Shown here: piece by piece, positions 41,437 through 49,657 of the stretch
Layout of the letters: each line of letters opens with the position of its first letter
Numbering within the stretch: the first letter of the stretch is position 1
Assembly: GCA_016714565.1 (NCBI GenBank)
Contig: JADKDM010000027.1
Coordinates: 38,045-102,044 of the forward strand
DNA from: Candidatus Villigracilis propinquus
GTDB taxonomy: Bacteria > Chloroflexota > Anaerolineae > Anaerolineales > Villigracilaceae
Length of the DNA: 64,000 bases
Direction: 5' to 3'
Made by a program: the position numbers and the translations under genes
Notes under the pieces: generated by a model
Databases searched by the model: none
What the model saw: the letters and a program-made list of their open reading frames with translations, nothing else
Told to the model about the DNA's origin: nothing

Positions 41437-41511
41437 TGGTGACTCCGGGGGGATTCGAACCCTCAACCAATTGCTTAAGAGGCAACTGCTCTGCCATTGA
41501 GCTACGGAGCC
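41437..41511 (-). tRNA. tRNA-Lys (anticodon CTT)
   Basis: Read on the minus strand, GGCTCCG pairs with CGGAGTC (one G-U pair) as acceptor stem. The D-arm is GCTC-AATGGCA-GAGC. The anticodon stem GTTGC/GCAAT holds the loop CTCTTAA with anticodon CTT. GGTTCGAATCC forms the T-arm. The genome encodes the CCA end. The gene has a strong promoter upstream and a terminator downstream. Confidence 0.93.
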
Positions 41512-41530
41512 AACTAAAGTTGCGGACGGT

Positions 41531-41558
41531 ATTATACCGCAAAGAAATACGATGTCAA
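41531..41558 (-). promoter_or_regulatory. Consensus promoter of the tRNA-Lys gene
   Basis: TTGACA (41553-41558), 16-base spacer, TATAAT (41531-41536) on the minus strand. It is the closest match to the sigma-70 consensus in the window. Transcription would start near 41524, about 13 bases before the mature tRNA. Confidence 0.85.
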
Positions 41559-41636
41559 CAAATGGGAGCATATAGCCCATGTGACCTTCATCCCATTTTC
41601 CCAAAGCGCAATGAGTACTTGATCGGCAGTTTGTAA

Positions 41637-41671
41637 CAAAAAAGCGATGGCATTTGCGCCATCGCTTTTTA
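41637..41671 (-). terminator. Terminator of the nuo operon
   Basis: AAAGCGATGGC and GCCATCGCTTT pair around a short loop, with A-runs giving a U-tract on the minus strand. It lies 17 bases after the nuoN stop codon. Confidence 0.85.
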
Positions 41672-41687
41672 TTTTAGTGAAATGAAT

Positions 41688-43130
41688 CTATTTCAAAACT
41701 GCCGTGCTTGCCAGCAGGAACAACCATTGAGGCACAAAACTGAATGCCACTGTAGCAACTGCCGCAAGCGTAGTTGTAAATGCCAGACCAGGCTCACGTT
41801 CAATGGTCGGATCGCCTTCGCGGAAGTACATATTGACGACAACACGCAGATAGTAATATGCAGAGACAAGTGATGTCAGCACGCCAATGATAGCCAACCC
41901 GGTGAATCCTCCTGCAATGACGGCACGGAAGAGGTAGAACTTGCCAACGATACCCAACGTGGGAGGCAAGCCAATGAAGGAAAGCATGAATACAACCATG
42001 GCGGCAGCGAGGGCAGGATATTTCTTTGCAAGACCCGAGTAATCACTGATCTCAAGTCCTTTGCCTTCGGCTTTTTCCAACGTCATCACGACAGCCCAAG
42101 CGCCGAAGTTGGTCAACACATAGCTCAGCAGATAGAATAAACCTGCCGCAATGGAAATGGCTACAACTTCCTTGTTGCCGTACGGCACAAAAGCCATGAG
42201 GATGTAGCCAGCGTGCGCAATGGATGAGTACGCCAGCATGCGCTTGATATTGGTCTGGGAAATGGCAACGAAGTTACCGACGATCATCGTCAAAGCAGAC
42301 ATGACCCAGAGGATACCAGTCATATCGGCGGAGATAGTTGGGAAGGCTGTTGCAAACACACGCAACAAAGCGACGAAGCCTGCGATCTTGGCGCCCGAAG
42401 ACATGAACGCTGTCACCGAGGTGGGCGCACCTTGATACACATCGGGAGTCCACATGTGGAAGGGAACTGCCGCGACCTTGAAACCGAATCCGACAAGGAT
42501 GAGAGCAGCCCCAATGGACAGGAGCAGGCCCGAGGTCCCTTGCGAAGCGGCGAAGAAAATCCCATACAGCGAAGTGCCACCCGTTGCTCCATATACTAGG
42601 GCGGTGCCGTAGACGACAAATCCGGTGGCGAATGCGCCGAGCAAAAAGTATTTGACGCCCGCTTCTTCTGATTGCGTTTTGCGGTTGAAAGCAGCGAGAA
42701 CGTACAATGGGATGGACAGCAACTCAAGCGCAAGGAAAACGATGATGAGATCCGTGGCTTGCGCCATGAGCATCATTCCGCTGACGCTGAAGAGCAGGAG
42801 GGTGTAGTATTCGCCGCGCTCAATGCCCATGCGCCGGGTGTAACCATACGCGAGGGCTATGCCAAACAAACCGCTGATGAGCAGCAGAATATTCGCAAAG
42901 GTGGAGAAACCATCAAGGGTGACCATGCCATTGAAACCAATGCTCGACAGGCCGACCTGCGTGATGGTGTATCCCATTGTCCCCGCCAAACCAAATGCCG
43001 CGAGGAAGGCTGTAATGCCTTTGCGGCCTCTTGGAATGAAGAGGTCTGCCAGCAAAAGCAGGGACGCCCATACAACGAGGATGGTGAACGGGAGAATTGT
43101 GTAGAAGTCTGTAAATTGAGGTTGCGTCAT
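41688..43130 (-). CDS. nuoN: NADH-quinone oxidoreductase subunit N
   Basis: This 480-residue antiporter-like membrane subunit of complex I has about fourteen helices. Conserved features are the Glu in helix 5 (LALELLSIPLYVL), the Lys-containing segment GVKYFLLGAFATG, the Lys in helix 7 (FGFKVAAVPFHMWTPDVYQGAP) and the later NIKRMLAYSSIAHAG. It takes part in proton translocation. Last gene of nuoA-N, followed by a terminator. Separated from nuoM by a palindromic repeat. Confidence 0.96.
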   Translation of the reverse strand: MTQPQFTDFYTILPFTILVVWASLLLLADLFIPRGRKGITAFLAAFGLAGTMGYTITQVGLSSIGFNGMVTLDGFSTFANILLLISGLFGIALAYGYTRRMGIERGEYYTLLLFSVSGMMLMAQATDLIIVFLALELLSIPLYVLAAFNRKTQSEEAGVKYFLLGAFATGFVVYGTALVYGATGGTSLYGIFFAASQGTSGLLLSIGAALILVGFGFKVAAVPFHMWTPDVYQGAPTSVTAFMSSGAKIAGFVALLRVFATAFPTISADMTGILWVMSALTMIVGNFVAISQTNIKRMLAYSSIAHAGYILMAFVPYGNKEVVAISIAAGLFYLLSYVLTNFGAWAVVMTLEKAEGKGLEISDYSGLAKKYPALAAAMVVFMLSFIGLPPTLGIVGKFYLFRAVIAGGFTGLAIIGVLTSLVSAYYYLRVVVNMYFREGDPTIEREPGLAFTTTLAAVATVAFSFVPQWLFLLASTAVLK

Positions 43131-43144
43131 GAACGCTCCGAGTT

Positions 43145-43240
43145 GTCGTCATTGCGAGGAAGGCTTTAGCCTGACGAAGCAATCTCCGACACTATCTTGG
43201 AGATTGCTTCGGGCGAAAAACATCGCCCTCGCAATGACGA
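43145..43240. repeat. Copy of the CATTGCGAGGA palindromic repeat between nuoM and nuoN
   Basis: GTCGTCATTGCGAGGAAGGC and CGCCCTCGCAATGACGA are inverse ends. Inner arms GACGAAGCAATCTCC and GGAGATTGCTTCGGG also pair. The layout is as in 2971-3092. Confidence 0.8.
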
Positions 43241-43245
43241 ATTAA

Positions 43246-44757
43246 TTACAAAGGCAAAGCGGATAAAAGTTTCTCAACCGCGGGTGCGAGGATATTGAAG
43301 AACGGCGCAGGGTAAAGGCCGATCCAGAACATGAAGATGACCAAAGGAATGACGGTGATAAGCTCGCGCCAGTTGAGGTCTTTGAGGTCGTGGTGATGAG
43401 TGATCTCGCCAGCAGGTCCGAGGAAAACCTTTTGGAACATGTACAGAATATACACAGCCGCCATGATGACACCGATGGCAGAAATGCCCGCATACCACGG
43501 ATTGCCAATTGCCTTGGAACCGAACGCGCCAAGCAAAATGGTGAACTCGCCCACAAAGCCGTTCAAACCGGGCAGGCCCATCGAAGAGAGCGACGCGATC
43601 AGCATGATGGTGCCGAAGATCGGAGTGATCTTCCACAACCCGCCGTAGACTTTGATCTCGCGGGTGTGAGTCTGTTCGTAGATCATACCGATGAGGAGGA
43701 ACAGCGCGCCCGTGCTCAGGCCGTGGTTGATCATTTGCAAAATGGCGCCTGCCACACCCTGAGGATTGAGGGCGAACAAACCAAGCATCACGAAGCCAAG
43801 GTGACTGACGGAGGAATACGCAACCAATTTCTTGACATCCGTCTGTGCGTAGGAAACTGCCGCACCGTAAATGATGCCGATGGTCGCGAGGAGCGCGATC
43901 CACGGGGCGGCGGCTACGGTGGCGTCAGGGAAAAGCTGAATGTTGAAGCGCAGGAAGCCGTAGGTACCCATCTTGAGCAAAACACCAGCCAAGATGACGG
44001 AGCCAGCGGTGGGAGCTTCCACGTGGGCATCGGGCAACCAGGAATGCAGAGGCCACATTGGAACTTTGATGGCGAATGCTGCAGCAAATGCAATGAAGAG
44101 CAGCATTTGGGTCTGCGGGGTAATGGTGGTTGCATACAGGTCAGGAAGACGCGCAAGCATGGTCGGGATGTTGAAGGTATCGGTCTGGATGCCGAGGAAC
44201 AAAATGGCGATCAACATCAAGATGGAACCAGCCATGGTGTAGAGGAAGAACTTGACCGCGGCGTACATGCGGCGAGGTCCACCCCAAATGCCGATGAGGA
44301 AATACATCGGGACGAGTGTGAATTCCCAGAAGATGTAGAACAGGAAGAGATCCTGCGCGAGGAAAACGCCCATCATGCCCACTTCCAAAAGAAGGAAGAA
44401 GATCATGAAGTCCTTCACGCGGTCTTCCACAGCTGTCCATGTGGAGAGCAGGGAGATCGGCGTGAGGAAGGCAGTGAGCAAGACAAGAAGAATGCTCAAA
44501 CCATCCACGGCGAGATAATAGTAGATGTTCCAGCCAGCCACAGCGATCCATGGGTACTTGGCTTCCAACTGCAAGTCGGGGCTTGATACGGTGAATATCG
44601 AAAGCACCCACAGGGAAATGCCAAACGTGATCAAAGAGGTGACCAGCGCGACCCAACGGATGGCGGCTTTCATCTCAGAATTCATGAAGAGAATCACGAG
44701 CACGCCCACGAGCGGGAAGAAGGTCAGGAGAGTAAGAGGTTGCAAAAGAAATTCCAT
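43246..44757 (-). CDS. nuoM: NADH-quinone oxidoreductase subunit M
   Basis: This 503-residue antiporter-like proton-pumping subunit has the helix-5 Glu in FYIFWEFTLVPMYFLIG, the helix-7 Lys in AFAIKVPMWPLHSWLPDAHVEAP and the later DVKKLVAYSSVSHLG, all conserved. The start ATG 44757 is preceded by a heptamer repeat tract that separates it from nuoL. The long reading on the opposite strand within this gene is not a gene. Confidence 0.96.
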   Translation of the reverse strand: MEFLLQPLTLLTFFPLVGVLVILFMNSEMKAAIRWVALVTSLITFGISLWVLSIFTVSSPDLQLEAKYPWIAVAGWNIYYYLAVDGLSILLVLLTAFLTPISLLSTWTAVEDRVKDFMIFFLLLEVGMMGVFLAQDLFLFYIFWEFTLVPMYFLIGIWGGPRRMYAAVKFFLYTMAGSILMLIAILFLGIQTDTFNIPTMLARLPDLYATTITPQTQMLLFIAFAAAFAIKVPMWPLHSWLPDAHVEAPTAGSVILAGVLLKMGTYGFLRFNIQLFPDATVAAAPWIALLATIGIIYGAAVSYAQTDVKKLVAYSSVSHLGFVMLGLFALNPQGVAGAILQMINHGLSTGALFLLIGMIYEQTHTREIKVYGGLWKITPIFGTIMLIASLSSMGLPGLNGFVGEFTILLGAFGSKAIGNPWYAGISAIGVIMAAVYILYMFQKVFLGPAGEITHHHDLKDLNWRELITVIPLVIFMFWIGLYPAPFFNILAPAVEKLLSALPL

Positions 44758-44777
44758 GTTCTATCCTCGAATGCAAG

Positions 44778-44847
44778 ATCGTCAAAGTTCAAAATCGTCG
44801 AAGGTCAAAGGTCGAAGGTCAGACTTTTGACTTTAGACCTTTGACTA
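44778..44847. repeat. Seven-base-period tract between nuoL and nuoM
   Basis: The units are GTCGAAG, GTCAAAG, GTCGAAG, GTCAGAC, then TTTTGAC, TTTAGAC, CTTTGAC. The first half and second half are near inverse and can form a hairpin. It abuts the nuoL stop codon. Confidence 0.75.
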
Positions 44848-47020
44848 TTTAAAGATGAGATAACCTAAAATCAATACCACGCCCAGCAGAACCGAGAGCG
44901 CGTACGAACGCACAAAACCATTTTGCAGTTTGCGCAATGTCGCTGAAATAGATTGTGTTGCTGTGCCCAGCCAATTGGCGAACGCATCAATACCTTTTTG
45001 ATCGGCATATTCGTTCAGCGCGATCTCACTCAGCCAGTTGTATGTTCCCAGAATAACCGTATCATGCACAAAGTCATGCCAGAAGCGCCAGTCGATCACA
45101 TCCGCAAGGAAGGCAGATGCCTTCTTGAACGGGTTGATGATGAGGGCAAAATATCCTTCATCCACGAACCATTTGTTTTCCATGCCTGTGAACACAAAAC
45201 CAAGCGGCTTCTTGAGCGGGTCGATCTGACCAGCCTTGAGCGGGTTGCGTCCGTACAGGAACCAAGAAACCAAAATGGCGAGCAACGCCAACGCGGTGGA
45301 AATTCCTGCGACCGGTAAATTAAGCGGGAGACCTTCGACTTCGCCGATGGTGTACGAAAGCCAATGACCGAGATTGTGGAAACCTTCAAAGGGAAGATTT
45401 AACGCGCCTCCGACTACGCTGAGAACTGCCAGCACCATAAGCGGCACGGTCATCACCTTTGGGCTTTCTTCTGCGTGCTTCGCCGCATCGCTGCGCGCTT
45501 CGCCGAAGAAGACCATCCAAATTTGACGTCCCATGTAAAAGGCTGTGAAGAATGCAGCAATGGTCAGTTGACCGTAGACACTTTTGAAGTGCAGGCTTGC
45601 ATCCAAAAGGATTTCATCTTTTGACCAGAAGCCCGCGAACGGGAAGATGCCAGCGAGAGCCAGTGTGCCGATCATGTACAGCCAGAACGTGACAGGCATG
45701 GTCTTGCGAAGTCCGCCCATGTTGCGCATGTCGCCCGGGTCAAAGACTTCACCATGCTCTTCTTCAGCATGACCGTGTTCGTCTTTCTTCTTCCCTTCGG
45801 CTTTGCTCAGGGCAGGCTTTCCTTTTCCATGATCGTCGTGCGCCGCGTGATGAGCGTGAGCATGATGTCCGCGCTCCAAGACCAAGAATGACGGAGCCAG
45901 CGGAGAGGAAGAGCAACGCCTTGAAGAAGGCGTGTGTAATCAGGTGGAACATCCCAGCCACATACGCGCCCATGCCCACAGCGGCGACCATGAAGCCGAG
46001 TTGGGAAATGGTGGAGTAGGCCAGAACTTTCTTGATATCGTATTGACCGACTGCAATTGTCGCGGCGAAGAGCGCCGTCCCTGCACCGACCATCGCAACA
46101 ATATATTGCGCCTGTGGGACGAGCGTGTAAATTGAAGCCGAACGAGTGACAAGGTACACACCCGCGGTCACCATGGTTGCAGCATGGATGAGGGCAGAGA
46201 CAGGTGTTGGGCCAGCCATCGCATCCGGCAGCCAGATGTAAAGCGGGATCTGTGCGGATTTACCAGCAACACCCACCAACATAAATAATGTAATTGCCAC
46301 GATCACCCACGGAGCGGATTCTGCGATCGCGGGAGCAGCCTTGAATACTTCATCGAACTGGAAGGAACCGAGATACCAGAACATCAGGAAGCCAGCGATG
46401 AGGAAACCGAAGTCGCCTACGCGGTTGGTGATGAAGGCTTTCTTGGCAGCGTTGGAATTAGCCCAGGAGGAACGTCCGAGTGTATCGAACTCATACCAGA
46501 AGCCGATCAGCAGGAAGGAGCAAAGTCCCACGCCTTCCCAGCCGACGAAGAGCATCATGTAGGAGTCGCCAGAGACGAGGATCATCATCGCTGCAATGAA
46601 CAGGTTCAGGTAGATGAAGAAGCGGTTGAAGCGTCCCTCTTCGTGTTTGAAGCGGACATCCTCGTGCATGTACCCGATCGCATAGATGTGGATGAGAGTC
46701 CCAACGCCCGAGACGACAAGCATCATCGTGGTGGAGAGTGAGTCCATGCGGAATGTCCAATCGAGCTGGAGGGTTCCAACATGAATCCATTCGGCCAATT
46801 GCCAGCGCACCACTTCCCCGTGATTGAGGGAGACGGAATATGCCAGCAGCACCGAGACAACAAACGCCGCGCCAGAGGCCAGGCTTGCCACTGTTCCAAC
46901 GACCTTTTCGCTGAAGTACTTGCCGAAAATGGCGTTGATGAGCAAGCCGGTGAGTGGTGCAAAGACCAGCCACGGGGCGAGAAAGAAAAATCCTGTACTA
47001 ACTGATTCGCTTAAGTGCAT
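44845..47020 (-). CDS. nuoL: NADH-quinone oxidoreductase subunit L, interrupted by a one-base frame break
   Basis: From ATG 47020 the first part reads through the antiporter core (SFLLIGFWYEFDTLG, GKSAQIPLYIWLPDAM, DIKKVLAYSTISQLG, HAFFKALLFLSAGSVI) and then diverges near 45877. Removing one base from CC (45876-45877) joins it to the frame that ends at 44845: LERGHHAHAHHAAHDD, then DMRNMGGLRKTMPVT and the C-terminal horizontal helix and last membrane segment. The repaired length is about 724 residues, long for NuoL because of a His-rich loop that contains an inserted repeat (KPALSKAEG). The TTG at 45885 is not a credible start of a separate gene. Confidence 0.9.
45793..45816. repeat. Short interspersed repeat inside nuoL
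   Basis: CCCTTCGGCTTTGCTCAGGG on the plus strand is read on the minus strand as PALSKAEG within a His-rich loop. It is related to the GCGAAGCGAAG element at 34158-34228. Confidence 0.65.
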
Positions 47021-47029
47021 AAAAATCTC

Positions 47030-47112
47030 CAGGTATCAGGTATTAGGAATCAGGAATTAGGAATGAACCTAGTTGCCTAATCACTAATCCCTAGTCACTA
47101 ATTACCTAATCA
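47030..47112. repeat. Seven-base-period inverted tract between nuoK and nuoL
   Basis: The units are CAGGTAT, CAGGTAT, TAGGAAT, CAGGAAT, TAGGAAT on the left, and CCTAATC, ACTAATC, CCTAGTC, ACTAATT on the right. The halves are near inverse. Confidence 0.75.
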
Positions 47113-47418
47113 TCCTTTTAGAGAATTCAACTCATCAATATTGATGTTCTTCTTGGCTTTGAAGATCTGCACGATCAACGCGAGACCCACGGCCACTTCC
47201 GCGGCGGCCACAGCGATAACGAAGAACACGAAGATCTGACCGCTGAAAGATTTGAAGACACTGGCATAGGCCACAAAAACGAGATTGGCCGCGTTCAGCA
47301 TCAACTCAATGGACATGAAAATGATCAAAGGATTGCGGCGGATGAGCACGCCCATGGCCCCGATCGTAAATAAAATGGCGGAGAGGAGAACGTAATAATC
47401 TACAGGTACTGTGTTCAT
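47110..47418 (-). CDS. nuoK: NADH-quinone oxidoreductase subunit K
   Basis: This 102-residue protein has three membrane helices. Conserved Glu residues lie in ISIELMLNAANLVFVA and AVAAAEVAVGLALIV, typical of the MrpC-like subunit in the proton path. The stop codon overlaps the neighbouring repeat tract by a few bases. It starts five bases after nuoJ. Confidence 0.96.
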   Translation of the reverse strand: MNTVPVDYYVLLSAILFTIGAMGVLIRRNPLIIFMSIELMLNAANLVFVAYASVFKSFSGQIFVFFVIAVAAAEVAVGLALIVQIFKAKKNINIDELNSLKG

Positions 47419-47423
47419 GTTTC

Positions 47424-47948
47424 CTACCCTGCCTTTTCCTGTTTTGTCAGAACGATCGCACCCACCATCGCGACCAGCAGCAAAATGGATGTGATCTCGA
47501 ACGGCAGAAGGTACTGGCTATACAAGGTCATTGCCATTTCGCGGAGATTTTCAACCGTGTTGATGGAAGCGTCAGGAGCTGTGATGACTCTGTCCATTTG
47601 TGCGCGGGAGACGATCAGGTAGATCGATTCCACCACGAGCACGAGCGCGAGAGTAAATGCCAGCGGCTTCTGCCAGGGCAGATCACTTGTGGACGAAATA
47701 CTTTCCGCGCCGAGGAGCATGATCACGAAGAGGAAGAGCACCATGATCGCGCCTGCGTACACCGTCACCTGGGACATGGCAATGAACGGTGCGCCCAACA
47801 GAAGATAGAACACCGCCACCGTGACGAAATTCAGCACGAGGAACAATGCCGAATACACCGCGTTGCGGCTGAACACCATGCCCAATGCAGTTGCAATGGA
47901 GACAATGGCGAGGACGATAAAAACGATCAAGTCAGAATTCATAGGCAC
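47424..47948 (-). CDS. nuoJ: NADH-quinone oxidoreductase subunit J
   Basis: This 174-residue membrane subunit has five helices. VTVAVFYLLLGAPFIAMSQVTVYAGAIMVLFLFVIMLL is the conserved core (shown here only to name helix 3 with its pi-bulge). The C-terminal half varies, as is usual. A heptamer tract separates it from nuoI. Confidence 0.94.
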   Translation of the reverse strand: MPMNSDLIVFIVLAIVSIATALGMVFSRNAVYSALFLVLNFVTVAVFYLLLGAPFIAMSQVTVYAGAIMVLFLFVIMLLGAESISSTSDLPWQKPLAFTLALVLVVESIYLIVSRAQMDRVITAPDASINTVENLREMAMTLYSQYLLPFEITSILLLVAMVGAIVLTKQEKAG

Positions 47949-47950
47949 CT

Positions 47951-48018
47951 TTGGAGGATTAGGTCTCAGTGACTAGGGACTGGTGAAAAACACCCTAGTT
48001 CCTAATCCCTAGTCTCTG
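47951..48018. repeat. Seven-base-period inverted tract between nuoI and nuoJ
   Basis: GGATTAG, GTCTCAG, TGACTAG, GGACTGG face CACCCTA, GTTCCTA, ATCCCTA, GTCTCTG across an A-run. The right end overlaps the last codons of nuoI. Confidence 0.75.
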
Positions 48019-48530
48019 GGATCCTGCATCTCAGGCACAGAGCGCTTGAACACACCGGGCTCCACTTTGCGCGGAGTGGTCATATCCGCTGTGGGGACGG
48101 CTTCGAGCAGCATCTCTTTGGGGTAGATGGCCTGTCTGCGGTCTGTGAAGGAAAGCTCGTAATTGTCACCGAGGACGATGGCTTCGGTCGGGCAGGCATC
48201 TTCGCAGAAGCCGCAATAGATGCAGCGTAGCATATTGATCTCGTAGGTGGAAGCATACCGATCGCCGGGAGAGAAGCGTTTCTCATCCGTATTCTCGGAG
48301 GCTTCCACGAAGATCGCATCCGCAGGGCAGGCAGCCGCGCAGAGCGAACATCCAATGCACTTTTCGAGGCCGTTCTCGTAGCGCTTCAAGACATGGCGGC
48401 CACGGAAACGCGGACGGACGGGACGTTTTTCTTCCGGATATTGATAAGTAACGGTCTTCTCAAAAAGGAAGGAACGAAGGGTCTCGCCCAGACCTTTTGA
48501 AAGTTCGATAATGGGATCAAATACGCCCAT
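48009..48530 (-). CDS. nuoI: NADH-quinone oxidoreductase subunit I
   Basis: This 173-residue peripheral-arm subunit has two ferredoxin-type 4Fe-4S motifs: CIGCSLCAAACPAD and CIYCGFCEDACPTE (clusters N6a and N6b). The C-terminal 40 residues are less conserved. The start overlaps nuoH by 14 bases. Confidence 0.96.
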   Translation of the reverse strand: MGVFDPIIELSKGLGETLRSFLFEKTVTYQYPEEKRPVRPRFRGRHVLKRYENGLEKCIGCSLCAAACPADAIFVEASENTDEKRFSPGDRYASTYEINMLRCIYCGFCEDACPTEAIVLGDNYELSFTDRRQAIYPKEMLLEAVPTADMTTPRKVEPGVFKRSVPEMQDPRD

Positions 48531-49656
48531 GAGATTTTCTCCTCAAGTCGCGGTTAATAAAAGCCACTGCCACCAGCACACAAATAATGGACAGGACTGG
48601 AATGCTCCAGAAGAACAATTGATTGTTCAATTCCTGCGCGAGCAAAATTCCTGTGGCAGTGATGAAGGCAAGGATCAAAGATAACGGTAAAAGCACCTTC
48701 CAGCCGAAAGCCATCAAACGGTCATAGCGGATGCGCGGCCAGGTTGCACGGATCCAGATCATGAAGAACAAAAGAACAACAACTTTCAAAAGCAGGTAGA
48801 TCGGGCCAAGGAACCAGAAGCGATCCACACTCAGGAAGGTATCTTTCAGGAACCAGAATTCGCGATAGCCGCCGAAGAACAAGGTCGCGGCGATCATGCA
48901 GATGACGATCATCTTTTGATATTCGGCCATGAAGAACAAGGCGAATTTCATGCCTGAATATTCCGCGTGGTAACCAGCGGTCAATTCCTGTTCGGCTTCG
49001 GGCATATCAAAGGGAGCGCGGTTCACTTCCGCAAGCGTCACGATCATGAAGACCAGTGCGCCCGCAGGTTGAATGACCGCAAACCACATATCCTTCTGCG
49101 CGTTGACAATTTCATTCAAGTTCATCGAATTGCCCAGAAGAATGGCGATCACGAAACACAAGCCAAGTGAAAGTTCATACGAGATCATTTGTGCAGAGGA
49201 ACGGATGCCACCCAACATGGCGTACTTGTTATTGCTCGACCATCCCGCCAGCACAATGCCGTACACCGCGATCGAAGCGATGGACATGATGTACAAAACG
49301 CCCACACTGATATCCGCGACATGCAGGGTGATCACACGCCCGAACATCGTGAAGGAAGTTCCGAGAGGAATAACCGCCGCAAGGATCAGCGAAGGTACCA
49401 CGGTCAACACAGGCGCAAGGATGAAGACAACCTTGTACACGTGCCCGGGTGTCAGTTCTTCCTTGAAGATCAACTTGACCGCGTCCGCGATTGGCTGGAG
49501 CAAACCCTGATACCCAGCGCGGTTCGGTCCCACACGGATCTGCATACGAGCCAGCGCGCGGCGTTCATATAAGGTCAGGTACGCAAATCCCGTCAACAGG
49601 ATCAGGCACAAAACAAACCCTTTTATTACCCATTCAAGCCAGATTGTCCAATCCAT
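48517..49656 (-). CDS. nuoH: NADH-quinone oxidoreductase subunit H
   Basis: This 379-residue membrane subunit is at the quinone chamber. Typical segments are LYERRALARMQIRVGPNRAG, QPIADAVKLIFKE, AEVNRAPFDMPEAEQELTAGYHAEYSG (the first part is the most conserved loop) and WIRATWPRIRYDRLM. A C-terminal extension of about 30 residues with another helix is present. It starts one base after the nuoG stop. Confidence 0.96.
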   Translation of the reverse strand: MDWTIWLEWVIKGFVLCLILLTGFAYLTLYERRALARMQIRVGPNRAGYQGLLQPIADAVKLIFKEELTPGHVYKVVFILAPVLTVVPSLILAAVIPLGTSFTMFGRVITLHVADISVGVLYIMSIASIAVYGIVLAGWSSNNKYAMLGGIRSSAQMISYELSLGLCFVIAILLGNSMNLNEIVNAQKDMWFAVIQPAGALVFMIVTLAEVNRAPFDMPEAEQELTAGYHAEYSGMKFALFFMAEYQKMIVICMIAATLFFGGYREFWFLKDTFLSVDRFWFLGPIYLLLKVVVLLFFMIWIRATWPRIRYDRLMAFGWKVLLPLSLILAFITATGILLAQELNNQLFFWSIPVLSIICVLVAVAFINRDLRRKSHGRI

Positions 49657-49657
49657 A

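Noticed and set aside
43390..44586. 398-residue reading frame on the plus strand opposite nuoM
   Set aside because: Low-complexity, charged composition mirroring the codon structure of nuoM on the other strand; no family motif and no ribosome-binding site.
45764..45885. A separate gene starting at TTG 45885 for the C-terminal NuoL part
   Set aside because: The segment is the direct continuation of NuoL after one base change, with no ribosome-binding site; a split subunit is less likely than a frame break.
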